Positions 42,130 through 50,744 of a stretch of DNA of 64,000 nucleotides are shown one piece after another (the stretch's first letter is position 1; each line of letters starts with the position of its first letter). The stretch covers positions 1-64,000 of the forward strand of contig JAAWCQ010000003.1 of NCBI GenBank assembly GCA_022793335.1. The letters are read 5' to 3'. Under the pieces are notes generated by a model. That model ran no database searches. It was not told the origin of the DNA and was given only the letters and a program-made list of their open reading frames with translations. Source of the stretch: Clostridia bacterium. Lineage in GTDB: Bacteria > Bacillota > Clostridia > Christensenellales > UBA1242. A program made the translations under genes and the position numbers.

Positions 42130-42933
42130 ATGAAAAAAATAAATGTATTAAAATCTGAATTGAGTGTAATTCAAGTAAATAGTCAAGATTACATTTGTTT
42201 AACTGATATGTTAAAAGCTAAAGATGGGAATTTTTTTATTACTGATTGGTTGAGAAATAGAAATACACTTGAATTTATAGGAATTTGGGAAAAAATTTAT
42301 AATCCATCTTTTAATTATGGCGAATTCGCCATAATTAAAAGTAAATCTGGTTTAAATAATTTTAAAATTGGTGTTAATGAATTTATACAAAGAACAAATG
42401 CGATTTCTTTGCAAGCAAAAGCAGGTAGATATGGTGGGACTTATGCTCATAAAGATATTGCTTTTGAGTTTGCTATGTGGATTAGTGCTGAGTTTAAAGT
42501 TTATTTGGTTAAAGAATTTCAGAGGCTGAAACAGCAGGAACAAGATAGTTTAGAATGGAATGCAAAGCGTGAATTGGCAAAATTAAATTATCGTATACAT
42601 ACTGATGCAATTAAAGAATATATTGTGCCTACTTTAAGTGAAAAACAAATAAATTATGTTTATGCTAACGAAGCTGATTTATTAAATGTGGCATTGTTTG
42701 GGAAAACGGCGAGTGAATGGAAATTGGAAAATCCAAATCTTAATGGAAACATAAGAGATTATGCAACCATAGAACAATTGCTAGTTATAGCAAATATGGA
42801 AAGTTTTAATTCGATTTTAATAGAACAAGGTGTTTCTCAAAATGATAGACTTAAGCAATTAAATAATATGGCAAAGTCTCAATTAAGAGTATTATCACAA
42901 ACAAATTCAAGATTTTTACTGGATAATAAGTAG
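42130..42933 (+). CDS. KilA-N domain protein
   Basis: A 267-residue protein with an N-terminal KilA-N DNA-binding domain: ICLTDMLKAKDGNFFITDWL, the NYGEFAIIKSKSGLN stretch, and AGRYGGTYAHKDIAFEFAMW, then SAEFKVYLVKEFQRLK. The C-terminal half (about 135-267) is helical and matches the tail common to bacterial KilA-N proteins. These occur in phages and mobile islands and are presumed DNA-binding. The gene is AT-richer than its neighbours, suggesting transfer. A GGAG site lies before the ATG. A perfect 34-bp palindrome is embedded at 42308-42341. Confidence 0.9.
   Translation: MKKINVLKSELSVIQVNSQDYICLTDMLKAKDGNFFITDWLRNRNTLEFIGIWEKIYNPSFNYGEFAIIKSKSGLNNFKIGVNEFIQRTNAISLQAKAGRYGGTYAHKDIAFEFAMWISAEFKVYLVKEFQRLKQQEQDSLEWNAKRELAKLNYRIHTDAIKEYIVPTLSEKQINYVYANEADLLNVALFGKTASEWKLENPNLNGNIRDYATIEQLLVIANMESFNSILIEQGVSQNDRLKQLNNMAKSQLRVLSQTNSRFLLDNK
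42308..42341. repeat. Perfect 34-bp palindrome inside the KilA-N gene
   Basis: Arms of 17 bp meet at the centre of GGCGAATTCGCC; every base from 42308 to 42341 pairs with its partner, with no loop. It encodes SFNYGEFAIIKS within the most conserved part of the KilA-N domain. Confidence 0.9.
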
Positions 42934-43017
42934 CAGTTTATAGAATTATAAATTAAAATTATTATTGTTGATAAGAAATTTGTGTATTATATCACTTTTT
43001 TGTGACATACTAAGGGC

Positions 43018-44181
43018 ATGAAGAAGATTGTTATTTTATTTATTTTATCACTTTTTATTATCTGTCCTATTTTTAATGTGGGGGGCGTTTTTGTCAGTGC
43101 TGACGGCAAGCCTGCCGAAAACTATGTGGTTTATGATGAAAATGGCGAGGTTATTTGCGAAAAAAGCTCCATTGAGTTGGGCGACGGCTTCATCACTGCC
43201 GATTTCAACGAATATGAAATAGTCAGAATTGACAATCACAAGGGTTATGCAAAATTGGTTAGAAGGTTAAAACCGCCCTCAATTCGTCATGAAAAAGATA
43301 TAAAAAAAGACAAAATGGCTCAGCGGGGTCAGCTTGAAAAGAAAATTTGTCTCTATATGACGCACAATGATGAGAGTTATACGCCAACGGATGGTTATGA
43401 CAGTGTGTATGGGGCGGGCGGTATTCATGACATTGCAAAGTCATTCAAGAATGAGCTGGGCAAGAACGGCATTGAAGTCGTGCTTGATGAAACGCTTCAT
43501 ATTCCTCACAACAGCAGTGCTTATTCACGCTCTTCTGTGACGGCGAATAGGCTTTTAAAAGATGAACGGCCAGATGCCATGTTTGATGTGCATAGAGATG
43601 GTGTAAGCAAGAGTTATTATTATGTAACCAATAATGGTGAGGGATACAGCAAGATAAGAATTGTTGTTGGCAAGTCAAACCCAAACTTTGATGAAAATTT
43701 TGCGTTTGCGCAGAGCGTGTTTGCAATAGGGCAGGAGAAATATCCATTTTTATTTTCTGACATTTATTTAGGCAAGGGGCATTACAATCAAGCGTTGCAG
43801 CCAACCGACCTTTTGTTTGAAATGGGCACATACTTAATTGAAAAAGAATATGTTGAAAAATCACTTCCTCTTCTAGCTGATGTGGTCAACACCACTTTAT
43901 ATTCAAGTATGACTGACGAGGAAGGTGACATTATTGTGGACGAGGTTGAGAAACCAGATGATAGGGTACCTATAATTCCACCGAGTGATATCAACAAGCC
44001 ATCAGGCAGTCACAATAATGAAAACAATCAAGACATAAATGTTTCTGACCAAGTTACGCAGAAGTCAAACAGAAGTTGGATTGCGGCTTTAGTGCTTTCT
44101 GCAGTGGTTGTAATGGGGCTTCTTATTGGCGGCTTAGCTTTGAAAAAGAAGGAAAATAAAGGCGAAAAAACCAAAAAATAA
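43018..44181 (+). CDS. spoIIP: Stage II sporulation protein P (SpoIIP)
   Basis: A 387-residue membrane-anchored peptidoglycan amidase/endopeptidase that acts with SpoIID and SpoIIM in septal thinning and engulfment. A signal-anchor covers residues ~3-28; the SpoIIP domain (about 105-300) has YMTHNDESYTPTDG, VVLDETLHIPHNSSAYSRSS and MFDVHRDG with the family's metal histidines. Unusually there is a second hydrophobic segment near the C-terminus (about 352-375) after a proline/asparagine-rich linker. A SigE-like -10 (CATACT, 43006-43011) with ATAT 13 bp upstream lies six bases before the ATG; no ribosome site is seen, so the message may be leaderless. Confidence 0.88.
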   Translation: MKKIVILFILSLFIICPIFNVGGVFVSADGKPAENYVVYDENGEVICEKSSIELGDGFITADFNEYEIVRIDNHKGYAKLVRRLKPPSIRHEKDIKKDKMAQRGQLEKKICLYMTHNDESYTPTDGYDSVYGAGGIHDIAKSFKNELGKNGIEVVLDETLHIPHNSSAYSRSSVTANRLLKDERPDAMFDVHRDGVSKSYYYVTNNGEGYSKIRIVVGKSNPNFDENFAFAQSVFAIGQEKYPFLFSDIYLGKGHYNQALQPTDLLFEMGTYLIEKEYVEKSLPLLADVVNTTLYSSMTDEEGDIIVDEVEKPDDRVPIIPPSDINKPSGSHNNENNQDINVSDQVTQKSNRSWIAALVLSAVVVMGLLIGGLALKKKENKGEKTKK

Positions 44182-44250
44182 TGAAAAAAACTATAAAAAT
44201 AACGAAAAAACATTAAATTTAAATGAAAAATGATAAAAAAAGACAAAATT

Positions 44251-44277
44251 ATGCAAGAGGCAAGCTTGCATTTTTTT
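44251..44277 (+). terminator. Terminator of spoIIP
   Basis: ATGCAAG (44251-44257) and CTTGCAT (44265-44271) form a perfect stem followed by a T run. Confidence 0.8.
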
Positions 44278-44475
44278 GTTGTAGCGATTTGCTTGAAACA
44301 ACTATGTTGGATTTCAAGTAGACATATTTTAATTTAAATATTGCAATTGAGTTTTGTCTATTTTTAAAGCATCCACTTTAAAATAAGGTTTTTCTTGTTT
44401 TGGCGAGCAAAAGCCCTTAAAAAATCATAAATTGTATTATTGCAAGTTATGCAAATTTTTAAGGAGAAAAAATTT

Positions 44476-46311
44476 ATGTGTGGAATTTATGGATACATAG
44501 GCAAAGGTGCGACTCGAGAGGCTTTGAGTGGTATAAAAAGGCTTGAATATCGCGGTTATGACAGTGCAGGGCTTGCCTTTATGGATGGGCAAATAGAAAA
44601 TCAAGAGGAAATTTTTAAAGATAACATTGGCAAAAAAGGTGATATCACTTTTATTAAATCGGAGGGGCAAATTTCAAGTCTTGAAGAGATTGTTGACAAA
44701 GTTGAGCCTCGCGCCATGCTTGCTATTGGGCATACAAGATGGGCAACGCATGGCAAGCCAAGCACATTGAATTGTCATCCGCATTTAAGTAGTGACGGCA
44801 AATGGGCGATTGTACATAATGGAATAATTGAAAATTACAAAGAGTTGAAAATGCTTGTCAAGGGTGAAAAGTTTGCAAGTGAGACAGACACTGAAGTGGT
44901 TGTTAAACTTTTGCAGCAGTTTTATGATGGAAATGTGCTTAGCACAATTAAATATGTTTGCAGTCTGCTTGAAGGAAGTTTTGCCTTTGCAATTATCACC
45001 TCGCACGAAAAAGAGAAGTTGTTTGTTGCAAAGAAGGGAAGTCCTGTTGTGGCTTGTTGTGGTGATGGTTTTGGACTGGTGTGTTCTGACCTTAACAGCA
45101 TCACATCAGTCAAGGAGGCTTATCTTTTGGAAGACAACCAGTTTGCTGTTGTCGCCAAGGGTAGTGTAAAGTTGTATAATGAGGGGCTTTGTGAGATTAA
45201 GCTTAAAAATCTTGCCTTATGTGAAAGAGAGAAGAGGGAAGCGCTGGGCAAATATAAACATTTTATGTTGAAGGAAATTGACGAGATTCCGTCTGCAATT
45301 GAGAGGACTATTGAAAGATATAACAATTTTGAAAGTTTCAGGCAGGTATTGCCGTTGGGGCTGGTGCGAAAACTTAAAAAAGTGCTTATTGTTGGTTGCG
45401 GCACTGCCTTTCATGCAGGTCTAATTGGAAGGTGGCTGTTTGAAAAAATTGGCATTAAGACTGAGGTCGAGATAGCTTCAGAGCTTCGTTATACAAGTTT
45501 CAACTATTCCAAAGACACCTTGGCAATATTTGTAAGTCAAAGTGGTGAAACGGCTGATACAATTGGCGCGCTTGAGCTTTGCAAGCAAAAGGGGCTGGTC
45601 ACTCTTGCGATGACAAATGTGAGAAACAGCTCGATTTGTTTTGCAGCTGACAGGGTTATTTATACCTGCGCGGGTGCAGAGATAGGGGTTGCCAGCACCA
45701 AAGCATACAATTGTCAAGTTGCTCTCTTTTATATGCTTGCTGCCTATTTCAAAGAGGTATTTTCGCAGAAGAGTGGAGTTGTGACTGACGAGGCGATAAA
45801 ATTGACCATGGTGGCTGAGCAGATAAGGGCAAACAGAAACAAGGTGCTTTGTCAAAATATAGCCAAAGAGATTTCCAAATCAAACAGCATTTATATGATA
45901 GGTCGCGGGATTGATTATGCCATAGCGCGAGAGGCCAGTTTAAAACTTAAAGAGATTTCTTATATTCATTGTGAGGCCTGTCCAGCTGGCGAGCTTAAGC
46001 ATGGCACAATTTCTTTGATTGATAAGGATAAGTTTGTGTTTGCTTTTTCCACCCAAAGTGAATTGAAAGAAAAAACGCAAGGCAATATAAGTGAAGTTTC
46101 AAGCAGGGAAGGCAAAGTGATTTTACTTTCGCCATTTGAAGAAGGAAAGAAGGGCGTGCACAGATTTATCAAACTTCCACCGCTTGAAGAGCGTTTTATG
46201 CCTCTTTATGTGATTGGATATTTGCAGCTTATTGCCTATTACACCTCGCTTGAGCTTGGAAATAATCCTGACAAACCGCGTTCGCTTGCAAAGTCGGTGA
46301 CGGTAGAATAA
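44476..46311 (+). CDS. glmS: Glutamine-fructose-6-phosphate aminotransferase GlmS
   Basis: A 611-residue enzyme that makes glucosamine-6-phosphate, the first step to UDP-GlcNAc for peptidoglycan. The glutaminase domain begins MCGIYGYIGKG with catalytic Cys2 (exposed after removal of Met) and has TRWATHGKPS and HNGIIENY. The isomerase domain has two SIS folds (GCGTAFHAGLIGRWLFEK and the FVSQSGETADT loop; GRGIDYAIAREASLKLKEIS) and ends in the family signature KPRSLAKSVTVE. The AAGGAG site fixes the ATG at 44476. I looked for a glmS ribozyme: only about 200 bp separate it from the spoIIP terminator and I see no recognisable core. Confidence 0.95.
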   Translation: MCGIYGYIGKGATREALSGIKRLEYRGYDSAGLAFMDGQIENQEEIFKDNIGKKGDITFIKSEGQISSLEEIVDKVEPRAMLAIGHTRWATHGKPSTLNCHPHLSSDGKWAIVHNGIIENYKELKMLVKGEKFASETDTEVVVKLLQQFYDGNVLSTIKYVCSLLEGSFAFAIITSHEKEKLFVAKKGSPVVACCGDGFGLVCSDLNSITSVKEAYLLEDNQFAVVAKGSVKLYNEGLCEIKLKNLALCEREKREALGKYKHFMLKEIDEIPSAIERTIERYNNFESFRQVLPLGLVRKLKKVLIVGCGTAFHAGLIGRWLFEKIGIKTEVEIASELRYTSFNYSKDTLAIFVSQSGETADTIGALELCKQKGLVTLAMTNVRNSSICFAADRVIYTCAGAEIGVASTKAYNCQVALFYMLAAYFKEVFSQKSGVVTDEAIKLTMVAEQIRANRNKVLCQNIAKEISKSNSIYMIGRGIDYAIAREASLKLKEISYIHCEACPAGELKHGTISLIDKDKFVFAFSTQSELKEKTQGNISEVSSREGKVILLSPFEEGKKGVHRFIKLPPLEERFMPLYVIGYLQLIAYYTSLELGNNPDKPRSLAKSVTVE

Positions 46312-46353
46312 AGACTAAACAAATATTTGATGATAATTTGTTAAAATAAAAAA

Positions 46354-46383
46354 AATCACAAAATTAAATTTGTGATTTTTTAG
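46354..46383 (+). terminator. Terminator of glmS, between convergent genes
   Basis: AATCACAAA (46354-46362) and TTTGTGATT (46369-46377) form a perfect stem flanked by A and T runs, so it can act in both directions. Confidence 0.85.
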
Positions 46384-46430
46384 TTTTTTCACTTTTGATT
46401 TGAAGGAGTTTTGTTCTTGCAAATAAAAGT

Positions 46431-47561
46431 TTAAAGCTTTGTCTTTTCAATAAGCAATTCAACTATCTTAGCTGATGAATATGGATGCTGAACAGAAACT
46501 ATATTTTTTTGCATTTGAGAGTAAAGGTCAGGATTATCTAAAAGTAGCTTTGCTTTGTCTTTTGCATCATTTATACTTTTCATTCCAAGTCCGCACTTTA
46601 AATTGATAAAAAGATTCTTATTCAACTCTTCATTTAAAATCATCTTCTCACGCATAATAAAAGGTACTTTTAAAGAAATACATTCAGTAAGGCAAGAACT
46701 TCCACATCTGGTTATGATTATATCAGAGGCTCTCATATAACTTTCAATGTTTGTGACAAAACCTAAGTTTAATACATTTGAAATTTTATTTTTGCTGATA
46801 TATTTATTTATTTTATTGTAATTTTTAATATTTTTGCCGTTGATGACAACAAATTTTATTTCTTCTTGCTGATTGACAGTTTTTAAAGAAAGCAAGTTTT
46901 TCAACAGCTTTAAAGTATTACCAAGTCCGTTTCCGCCTCCGATGATAGTTACCACCTTTTGCCCTTGCATGCTTAGCTTTTCTTTTTCTTCATCTTTGTT
47001 GAAATCTGCATAAAAAACATCTCTAATAGGCATTCCTGTTGTCAATATCTGATTCTCGTTGAAGCCCTTCTTAATCAAATCAGAAGTGGTGTTATCGAGT
47101 GCCTGAATAACATAATCGACATTTATTGAATGCTCCCAATAAGGATGCACGCAATAGTCGGTAAGTATGGTGCTAGTCAAAATATTCTTATCAATCATAT
47201 TATTTTTCTGCATGTAAGAAACTACACTGCTTGCATAGTAGTGAGTGCAAACGATTATATCGGGCTTGACATTATTTATTTCATTTAAGAAATGTGGAAG
47301 ACAATATTTTACATAACTAGGCAGCTTGTCGGTATAGTGATTTTTGAGTCTAAGTTTGTTCCAAACATAGTCGTAAAGTCTTGGAATATGTTTGCAGGCC
47401 CACAAGTATTTTTTATTTTCTTGTGCTACTCTTTTTTCGTTATAACCATAGGTTTGGGTTATATGGGCTTCGACTCCTTTTGCTTCAAATGAAGATTTTA
47501 GAGATTTTGCAATCATATTGTGACCTTCCCCGCAGGTCATTGTAAAAATCAATGCTTTCAT
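46431..47561 (-). CDS. MGDG synthase / UgtP-like diacylglycerol glycosyltransferase
   Basis: A 376-residue family 28 glycosyltransferase. The N-terminal motif GEGHNMIAKSL, DIIVCTHYYASSVVSYM and LTDYCVHPYW belong to the MGDG-synthase-type acceptor half; the C-terminal donor-binding half has VVTIIGGGNGLGNTLKL, LGFVTNIESYMRASDIIITR and SSCLTECISLKVPFI. Such enzymes add glucose or galactose from a UDP-sugar to diacylglycerol on the inner face of the membrane, giving glycolipids or lipoteichoic acid anchors. The exact sugar is unknown. An AAGGA site precedes the ATG at 47561. Divergent from the ABC transporter. Confidence 0.87.
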   Translation of the reverse strand: MKALIFTMTCGEGHNMIAKSLKSSFEAKGVEAHITQTYGYNEKRVAQENKKYLWACKHIPRLYDYVWNKLRLKNHYTDKLPSYVKYCLPHFLNEINNVKPDIIVCTHYYASSVVSYMQKNNMIDKNILTSTILTDYCVHPYWEHSINVDYVIQALDNTTSDLIKKGFNENQILTTGMPIRDVFYADFNKDEEKEKLSMQGQKVVTIIGGGNGLGNTLKLLKNLLSLKTVNQQEEIKFVVINGKNIKNYNKINKYISKNKISNVLNLGFVTNIESYMRASDIIITRCGSSCLTECISLKVPFIMREKMILNEELNKNLFINLKCGLGMKSINDAKDKAKLLLDNPDLYSQMQKNIVSVQHPYSSAKIVELLIEKTKL

Positions 47562-47657
47562 CAACTTATTCCTTTTATAGACTTTTGTTTTTGTTGTATT
47601 TGTTGAATTGCTTTTTTAGGTGAACATTGTTGCTAGCATTTTCCAACAGATAACATA

Positions 47658-47686
47658 ATTTTATTTTATTTATAAACCAATGTCAA
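47658..47686 (-). promoter_or_regulatory. SigA promoter of the glycosyltransferase gene, beside direct repeats
   Basis: Minus strand TTGACA (47681-47686), 17-bp spacer, TAAAAT (47658-47663). On the plus strand AATGTCAAATGATTGT occurs twice in tandem just upstream (about 47679-47717), so several TTGACA-like hexamers lie in line; they could be alternative -35 elements or operator sites. Confidence 0.6.
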
Positions 47687-47768
47687 ATGATTGTTAAATG
47701 AATGTCAAATGATTGTCAAAAAAAGTGCAAATCAGCAAAGAGAAAATAATATTGTCCTTGATTTTATA

Positions 47769-47797
47769 TTGACATTTTAAGTTTAATTCATTAAAAT
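47769..47797 (+). promoter_or_regulatory. SigA promoter of the ABC transporter gene
   Basis: TTGACA (47769-47774), 17-bp spacer, TAAAAT (47792-47797). Confidence 0.75.
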
Positions 47798-47837
47798 AGA
47801 CAAAGTGGCTTTTAAGCTGAAAAATAAAGGTAATAAA

Positions 47838-49610
47838 ATGGACGAGGCAATTGAAATAAAAAAGGGAAATGATGCTATTTCAGATGAAAATAAAGCTGAA
47901 AAAAGAAAAAATAAAAAAATAAAGAAATTCAAACAAAAAATGGCTAAAATTGACAAAAATAAAAAGACTGGCGTATTTAAAGCGCTTGGTCTTATTTGGT
48001 CATTCATGGGCAAAAAAGAGAAGATTATGTTTATCTCAATCTTTTGTTTTTCTCTTATCTCTGCCTTTTGCATGATGTTTCAAAATGTCATTCCATCTTT
48101 AGTGCTTGCCCAGCTTGTTGGCGAAAAAGTCAAGTTTTTGTTCTTCGACTTCACTGGAATGCAGACTATACCGCTGGTGATTACTCTTTGTGGCATTCAA
48201 ATTGGCCTTTGGGTGTTTGGCATGCTTGATTATTATCTTGTTGACATATTTGCGAGGCGAATGATTTGCGTCATCAATGTTCGAGCGCAAGATATGCTGC
48301 TGTTAGAACGCAAAAACCTTGATTATGGCATGACAAATGGAGAGGTCAATTATATCGTAAAGAATGCAACGGACTGCATTTATCAGATTTTGGAGCCTTT
48401 CTGCTGGAGCATTGCTACCCACATTATTACTGTACTTTTTATGACTATCTCGCTGTTTTTCATTGATTATGTGGTTGGGCTTTGTACGATTGCCAATATT
48501 GCTTTGATACTTTTATGCGTTTTTATCAGAATTAAAGTGCAAAAGCCTATTGTTGAAAAAATTGAAAACACCAATGCGAAAATTGGAAATCAATTTTTGA
48601 CTTCAATTCAAAATCTTCCGCTGATTACCATGCAAAAATCTAAAGCGGATGAAGAAAGGCATTTGGGAATTTTAAACACCAAATTCTATAAAAATCACAA
48701 GAGGCGTGCGGCGGTTGGTTTTTGGTATTGGATAGCTATTACCGCCATTGAATATGCAGGTCTAGCATTGTCTGTTGCAGTGTTTGTGATGAGAAACAAT
48801 AGTGAATATATCATTGCTTCAATTACCCTCATTTTCACACTTTCGGCAAGCATTCAGTCATACATTGAGCAGTGGGGCTATCAGATTTGTGATGTGCTCA
48901 ACGCGTCAATAAAACTTTGCAATTTAAACCTTTTAAAACCTGATCAGAATACCTTGAAAGAGGCAAACGATGACAAGTTTGAAAAGTTGTCAAACTCGCA
49001 TATTACATCAATTGATGCAAACAATGTCAAGGTGAGCATTGGCAGATTTGAAGGAAATTACAGCGCGCATTTTGAGAGCGGAAAGATTTATCTGCTTTCA
49101 GGGAGAAGTGGAAAGGGAAAGACAACCTTTATCAATGCACTTTGTGGGTTGAGAGAGATTAAAAGTGGTGAGATTATTGTCAATGGTCAATATAAGTTGA
49201 CTTCGCTGTTTGATTATTCTCAGAAAATTTCTTATATGTTTCAAGATTCAATTTTGTTTGATAGAAGCATAAAGGAAAACATAAGTTATCCAAATAAAGA
49301 GCTTAATGAAGAGGCGTTGCGTCTTATTGAAGTGTTTGGTATGGAAAAGATTGTCGAGCGTGAAATTGTCGATGGCAGCACCAGCAAGACTTTGTCGGGT
49401 GGCGAAAAGAAAAGAATTGATTTTATAAGGTCAATGGCAAAAGAGGCAGATATTTATATCTTTGACGAGCCAACAAACGAGCTTGATAAAGTTAATGTCG
49501 AAAAGGTTATTGAAGAAATTTCAACCTTGCGCGAGAAGGGTAAGATTGCAATCGTTATTTCACATGATAAACGAATAAGCAATTTTGCTGATGAGATAAT
49601 AGAATTTTAA
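47838..49610 (+). CDS. ABC transporter, fused membrane and ATPase domains
   Basis: A 590-residue half-transporter that should work as a dimer. Residues ~1-50 are a lysine-rich cytosolic extension (IKKFKQKMAKIDKNKKTG), followed by about six membrane helices (60-350) and an ATPase domain with Walker A SGRSGKGKTT, signature LSGGEKKR and Walker B IYIFDEPTNELD, and H-loop ISHDK. It belongs to the exporter class; substrate unknown. A GTG at 47805 in frame would be at the transcription start; the weak AAAGG before the ATG at 47838 favours the latter. No partner gene is adjacent. Confidence 0.88.
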   Translation: MDEAIEIKKGNDAISDENKAEKRKNKKIKKFKQKMAKIDKNKKTGVFKALGLIWSFMGKKEKIMFISIFCFSLISAFCMMFQNVIPSLVLAQLVGEKVKFLFFDFTGMQTIPLVITLCGIQIGLWVFGMLDYYLVDIFARRMICVINVRAQDMLLLERKNLDYGMTNGEVNYIVKNATDCIYQILEPFCWSIATHIITVLFMTISLFFIDYVVGLCTIANIALILLCVFIRIKVQKPIVEKIENTNAKIGNQFLTSIQNLPLITMQKSKADEERHLGILNTKFYKNHKRRAAVGFWYWIAITAIEYAGLALSVAVFVMRNNSEYIIASITLIFTLSASIQSYIEQWGYQICDVLNASIKLCNLNLLKPDQNTLKEANDDKFEKLSNSHITSIDANNVKVSIGRFEGNYSAHFESGKIYLLSGRSGKGKTTFINALCGLREIKSGEIIVNGQYKLTSLFDYSQKISYMFQDSILFDRSIKENISYPNKELNEEALRLIEVFGMEKIVEREIVDGSTSKTLSGGEKKRIDFIRSMAKEADIYIFDEPTNELDKVNVEKVIEEISTLREKGKIAIVISHDKRISNFADEIIEF

Positions 49611-49611
49611 C

Positions 49612-49681
49612 CGTGGGGACAACTAGAATTTTTTAACGCGGGCACGCTTACAGCTAGCCGCTGAAATTCGTTTTCCCCACG
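49612..49681 (+). repeat. GC-rich 70-bp hairpin element
   Basis: CGTGGGGA (49612-49619) pairs with TCCCCACG (49674-49681), with an inner GAATTT/AAATTC pairing. The stretch from 49611 to about 49735 is clearly more GC-rich than its surroundings and begins right at the ABC transporter stop codon. It looks like an inserted element or the 3' end of a structured transcript. Confidence 0.55.
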
Positions 49682-49738
49682 AGCCCCTTTTCGCCTCCTT
49701 GAAAAATTCCGCTGGACATTTTTCTGCGTAAAGAAGTT

Positions 49739-49792
49739 GTAATTAAATTTTAAAAAGCAGGCAAAAGCCTTTACTTTTAAAAATTTAATTAC
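49739..49792 (+). repeat. Long inverted repeat (19-bp arms)
   Basis: GTAATTAAATTTTAAAAAG (49739-49757) pairs with 49774-49792 at 18 of 19 positions, with an inner GGC/GCC stem. The end word AAATTTAATTACG recurs at about 49958-49970. This resembles a small inverted-repeat element, but no flanking duplication was established. Confidence 0.6.
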
Positions 49793-50223
49793 GATGGATA
49801 GAATAGGGCAATATCCTTGATAGGCTTTATTATATAAAACAAGATGATTGACGCAAGCCTAACGCTTGGCGACTGTGTTTGTAAATATATTTGAAAAATA
49901 ACCAATAGTGATGGAAACTAAGTTTCCAAACTAAGTTGTCCTTTCCTTATAAAATTTAATTACGTTAAAAACTTTTATAGTTTGACGACACAACATAAAA
50001 GATAAAATAGGAATAATAGTGATGCAAACTGAGTTTGCTACGGCGATTTGAGGTCATGCTCAAAGCCGTGGCTTTTTTGTTGTCAATATGCCAGCAAGCC
50101 AAATAGGATGCGGATAAGGAATAACTACCTTAATATTCTAGTTTTCTTAAATTGTATTTCTGTCTTGACTGGGGAAGGGGGCTATTGTTTGAAGCGGTTA
50201 TTTTTTTATTTTTGTCAAAATTG
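49793..50223 (+). other. Gene-free structured intergenic region
   Basis: No reading frame can be supported. It holds the paired words AATAGTGATGGAAACTAAGT (about 49913-49932) and AATAGTGATGCAAACTGAGT (about 50016-50035), each centred on an odd palindrome (GGAAACT-A-AGTTTCC and GCAAACT-G-AGTTTGC), and a terminator near 50041-50083. Confidence 0.5.
50025..50083 (+). ncRNA. Candidate small RNA or RNA 3' end (GCAAACTGAGTTTGC element plus terminator)
   Basis: GCAAACTGAGTTTGC is followed by a stem (ACGGC and TTTGAG pairing with CTCAAA and GCCGT) and TTTTTT. A TTGACG-15-TAAAAT pair lies at about 49983-50009. The same 14-mer plus terminator arrangement occurs at 40655-40697. This could be a short autonomous RNA or a mobile terminator element. 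Confidence 0.35.
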
Positions 50224-50252
50224 TTGACAAATCAACTATTGTGTCATATAAT
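50224..50252 (+). promoter_or_regulatory. Consensus SigA promoter of the MarR-DegV operon
   Basis: TTGACA (50224-50229), 17-bp spacer, TATAAT (50247-50252): a perfect match. Confidence 0.85.
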
Positions 50253-50282
50253 AAGCGGTAGAGATTTAAAAAAGGAGAAATA

Positions 50283-50744
50283 ATGAAATCTAGGTATGAT
50301 GAGTTTTCTTCTTTGATACTCAGCATAAACAAGAGTATTCAAAGAATAAAGAATTTTGAAATGGAAAGCTTTGGTTTGAAAGGAAATCAAGTGCAGTGTA
50401 TATATCATCTTTACAATGAAGAGGGGGGAATTACTCCAACTCAGCTTAGTCTTCTTTGCGGTGAAGATAAAGGGGCTATGTCAAGGACGATAAAAGAGCT
50501 TGAAAAGGGCGACTATCTTTATATTGAAGAGGTGGGAAAGCAGAAATATCGCAATCCTATCAAGCTTACACAGCGCGGCAAAGAGCTTGGACAGATGGTC
50601 AGCGAAAGGGTGGACGAGATTTTTAAGGAAGGCAGCAATGGTGTTGAGGAAGAGGATAGAAAAGATTTTTACAGACTTTTAAGTTTGGTTGAAGGAAATT
50701 TGCAAGAGATATGTAAGCGCTATGGAGGAAAAAATGGCAATTAA
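50283..50744 (+). CDS. MarR-family transcriptional regulator
   Basis: A 153-residue winged-helix protein. The recognition region is GGITPTQLSLLCGEDKGAMS followed by RTIKELEKGDYLYIEE and the wing YRNPIKLTQRGKELG. Helices at both ends form the dimer interface. MarR proteins usually repress their own operon and are released by small ligands. It has an AAGGAG site and overlaps the DegV gene by 11 bp, so it may control fatty-acid use through it; that link is inference. Confidence 0.88.
   Translation: MKSRYDEFSSLILSINKSIQRIKNFEMESFGLKGNQVQCIYHLYNEEGGITPTQLSLLCGEDKGAMSRTIKELEKGDYLYIEEVGKQKYRNPIKLTQRGKELGQMVSERVDEIFKEGSNGVEEEDRKDFYRLLSLVEGNLQEICKRYGGKNGN

Noticed and set aside
44278-44475. glmS ribozyme
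   Set aside because: The interval is short, AT-rich and I could not find the conserved core.
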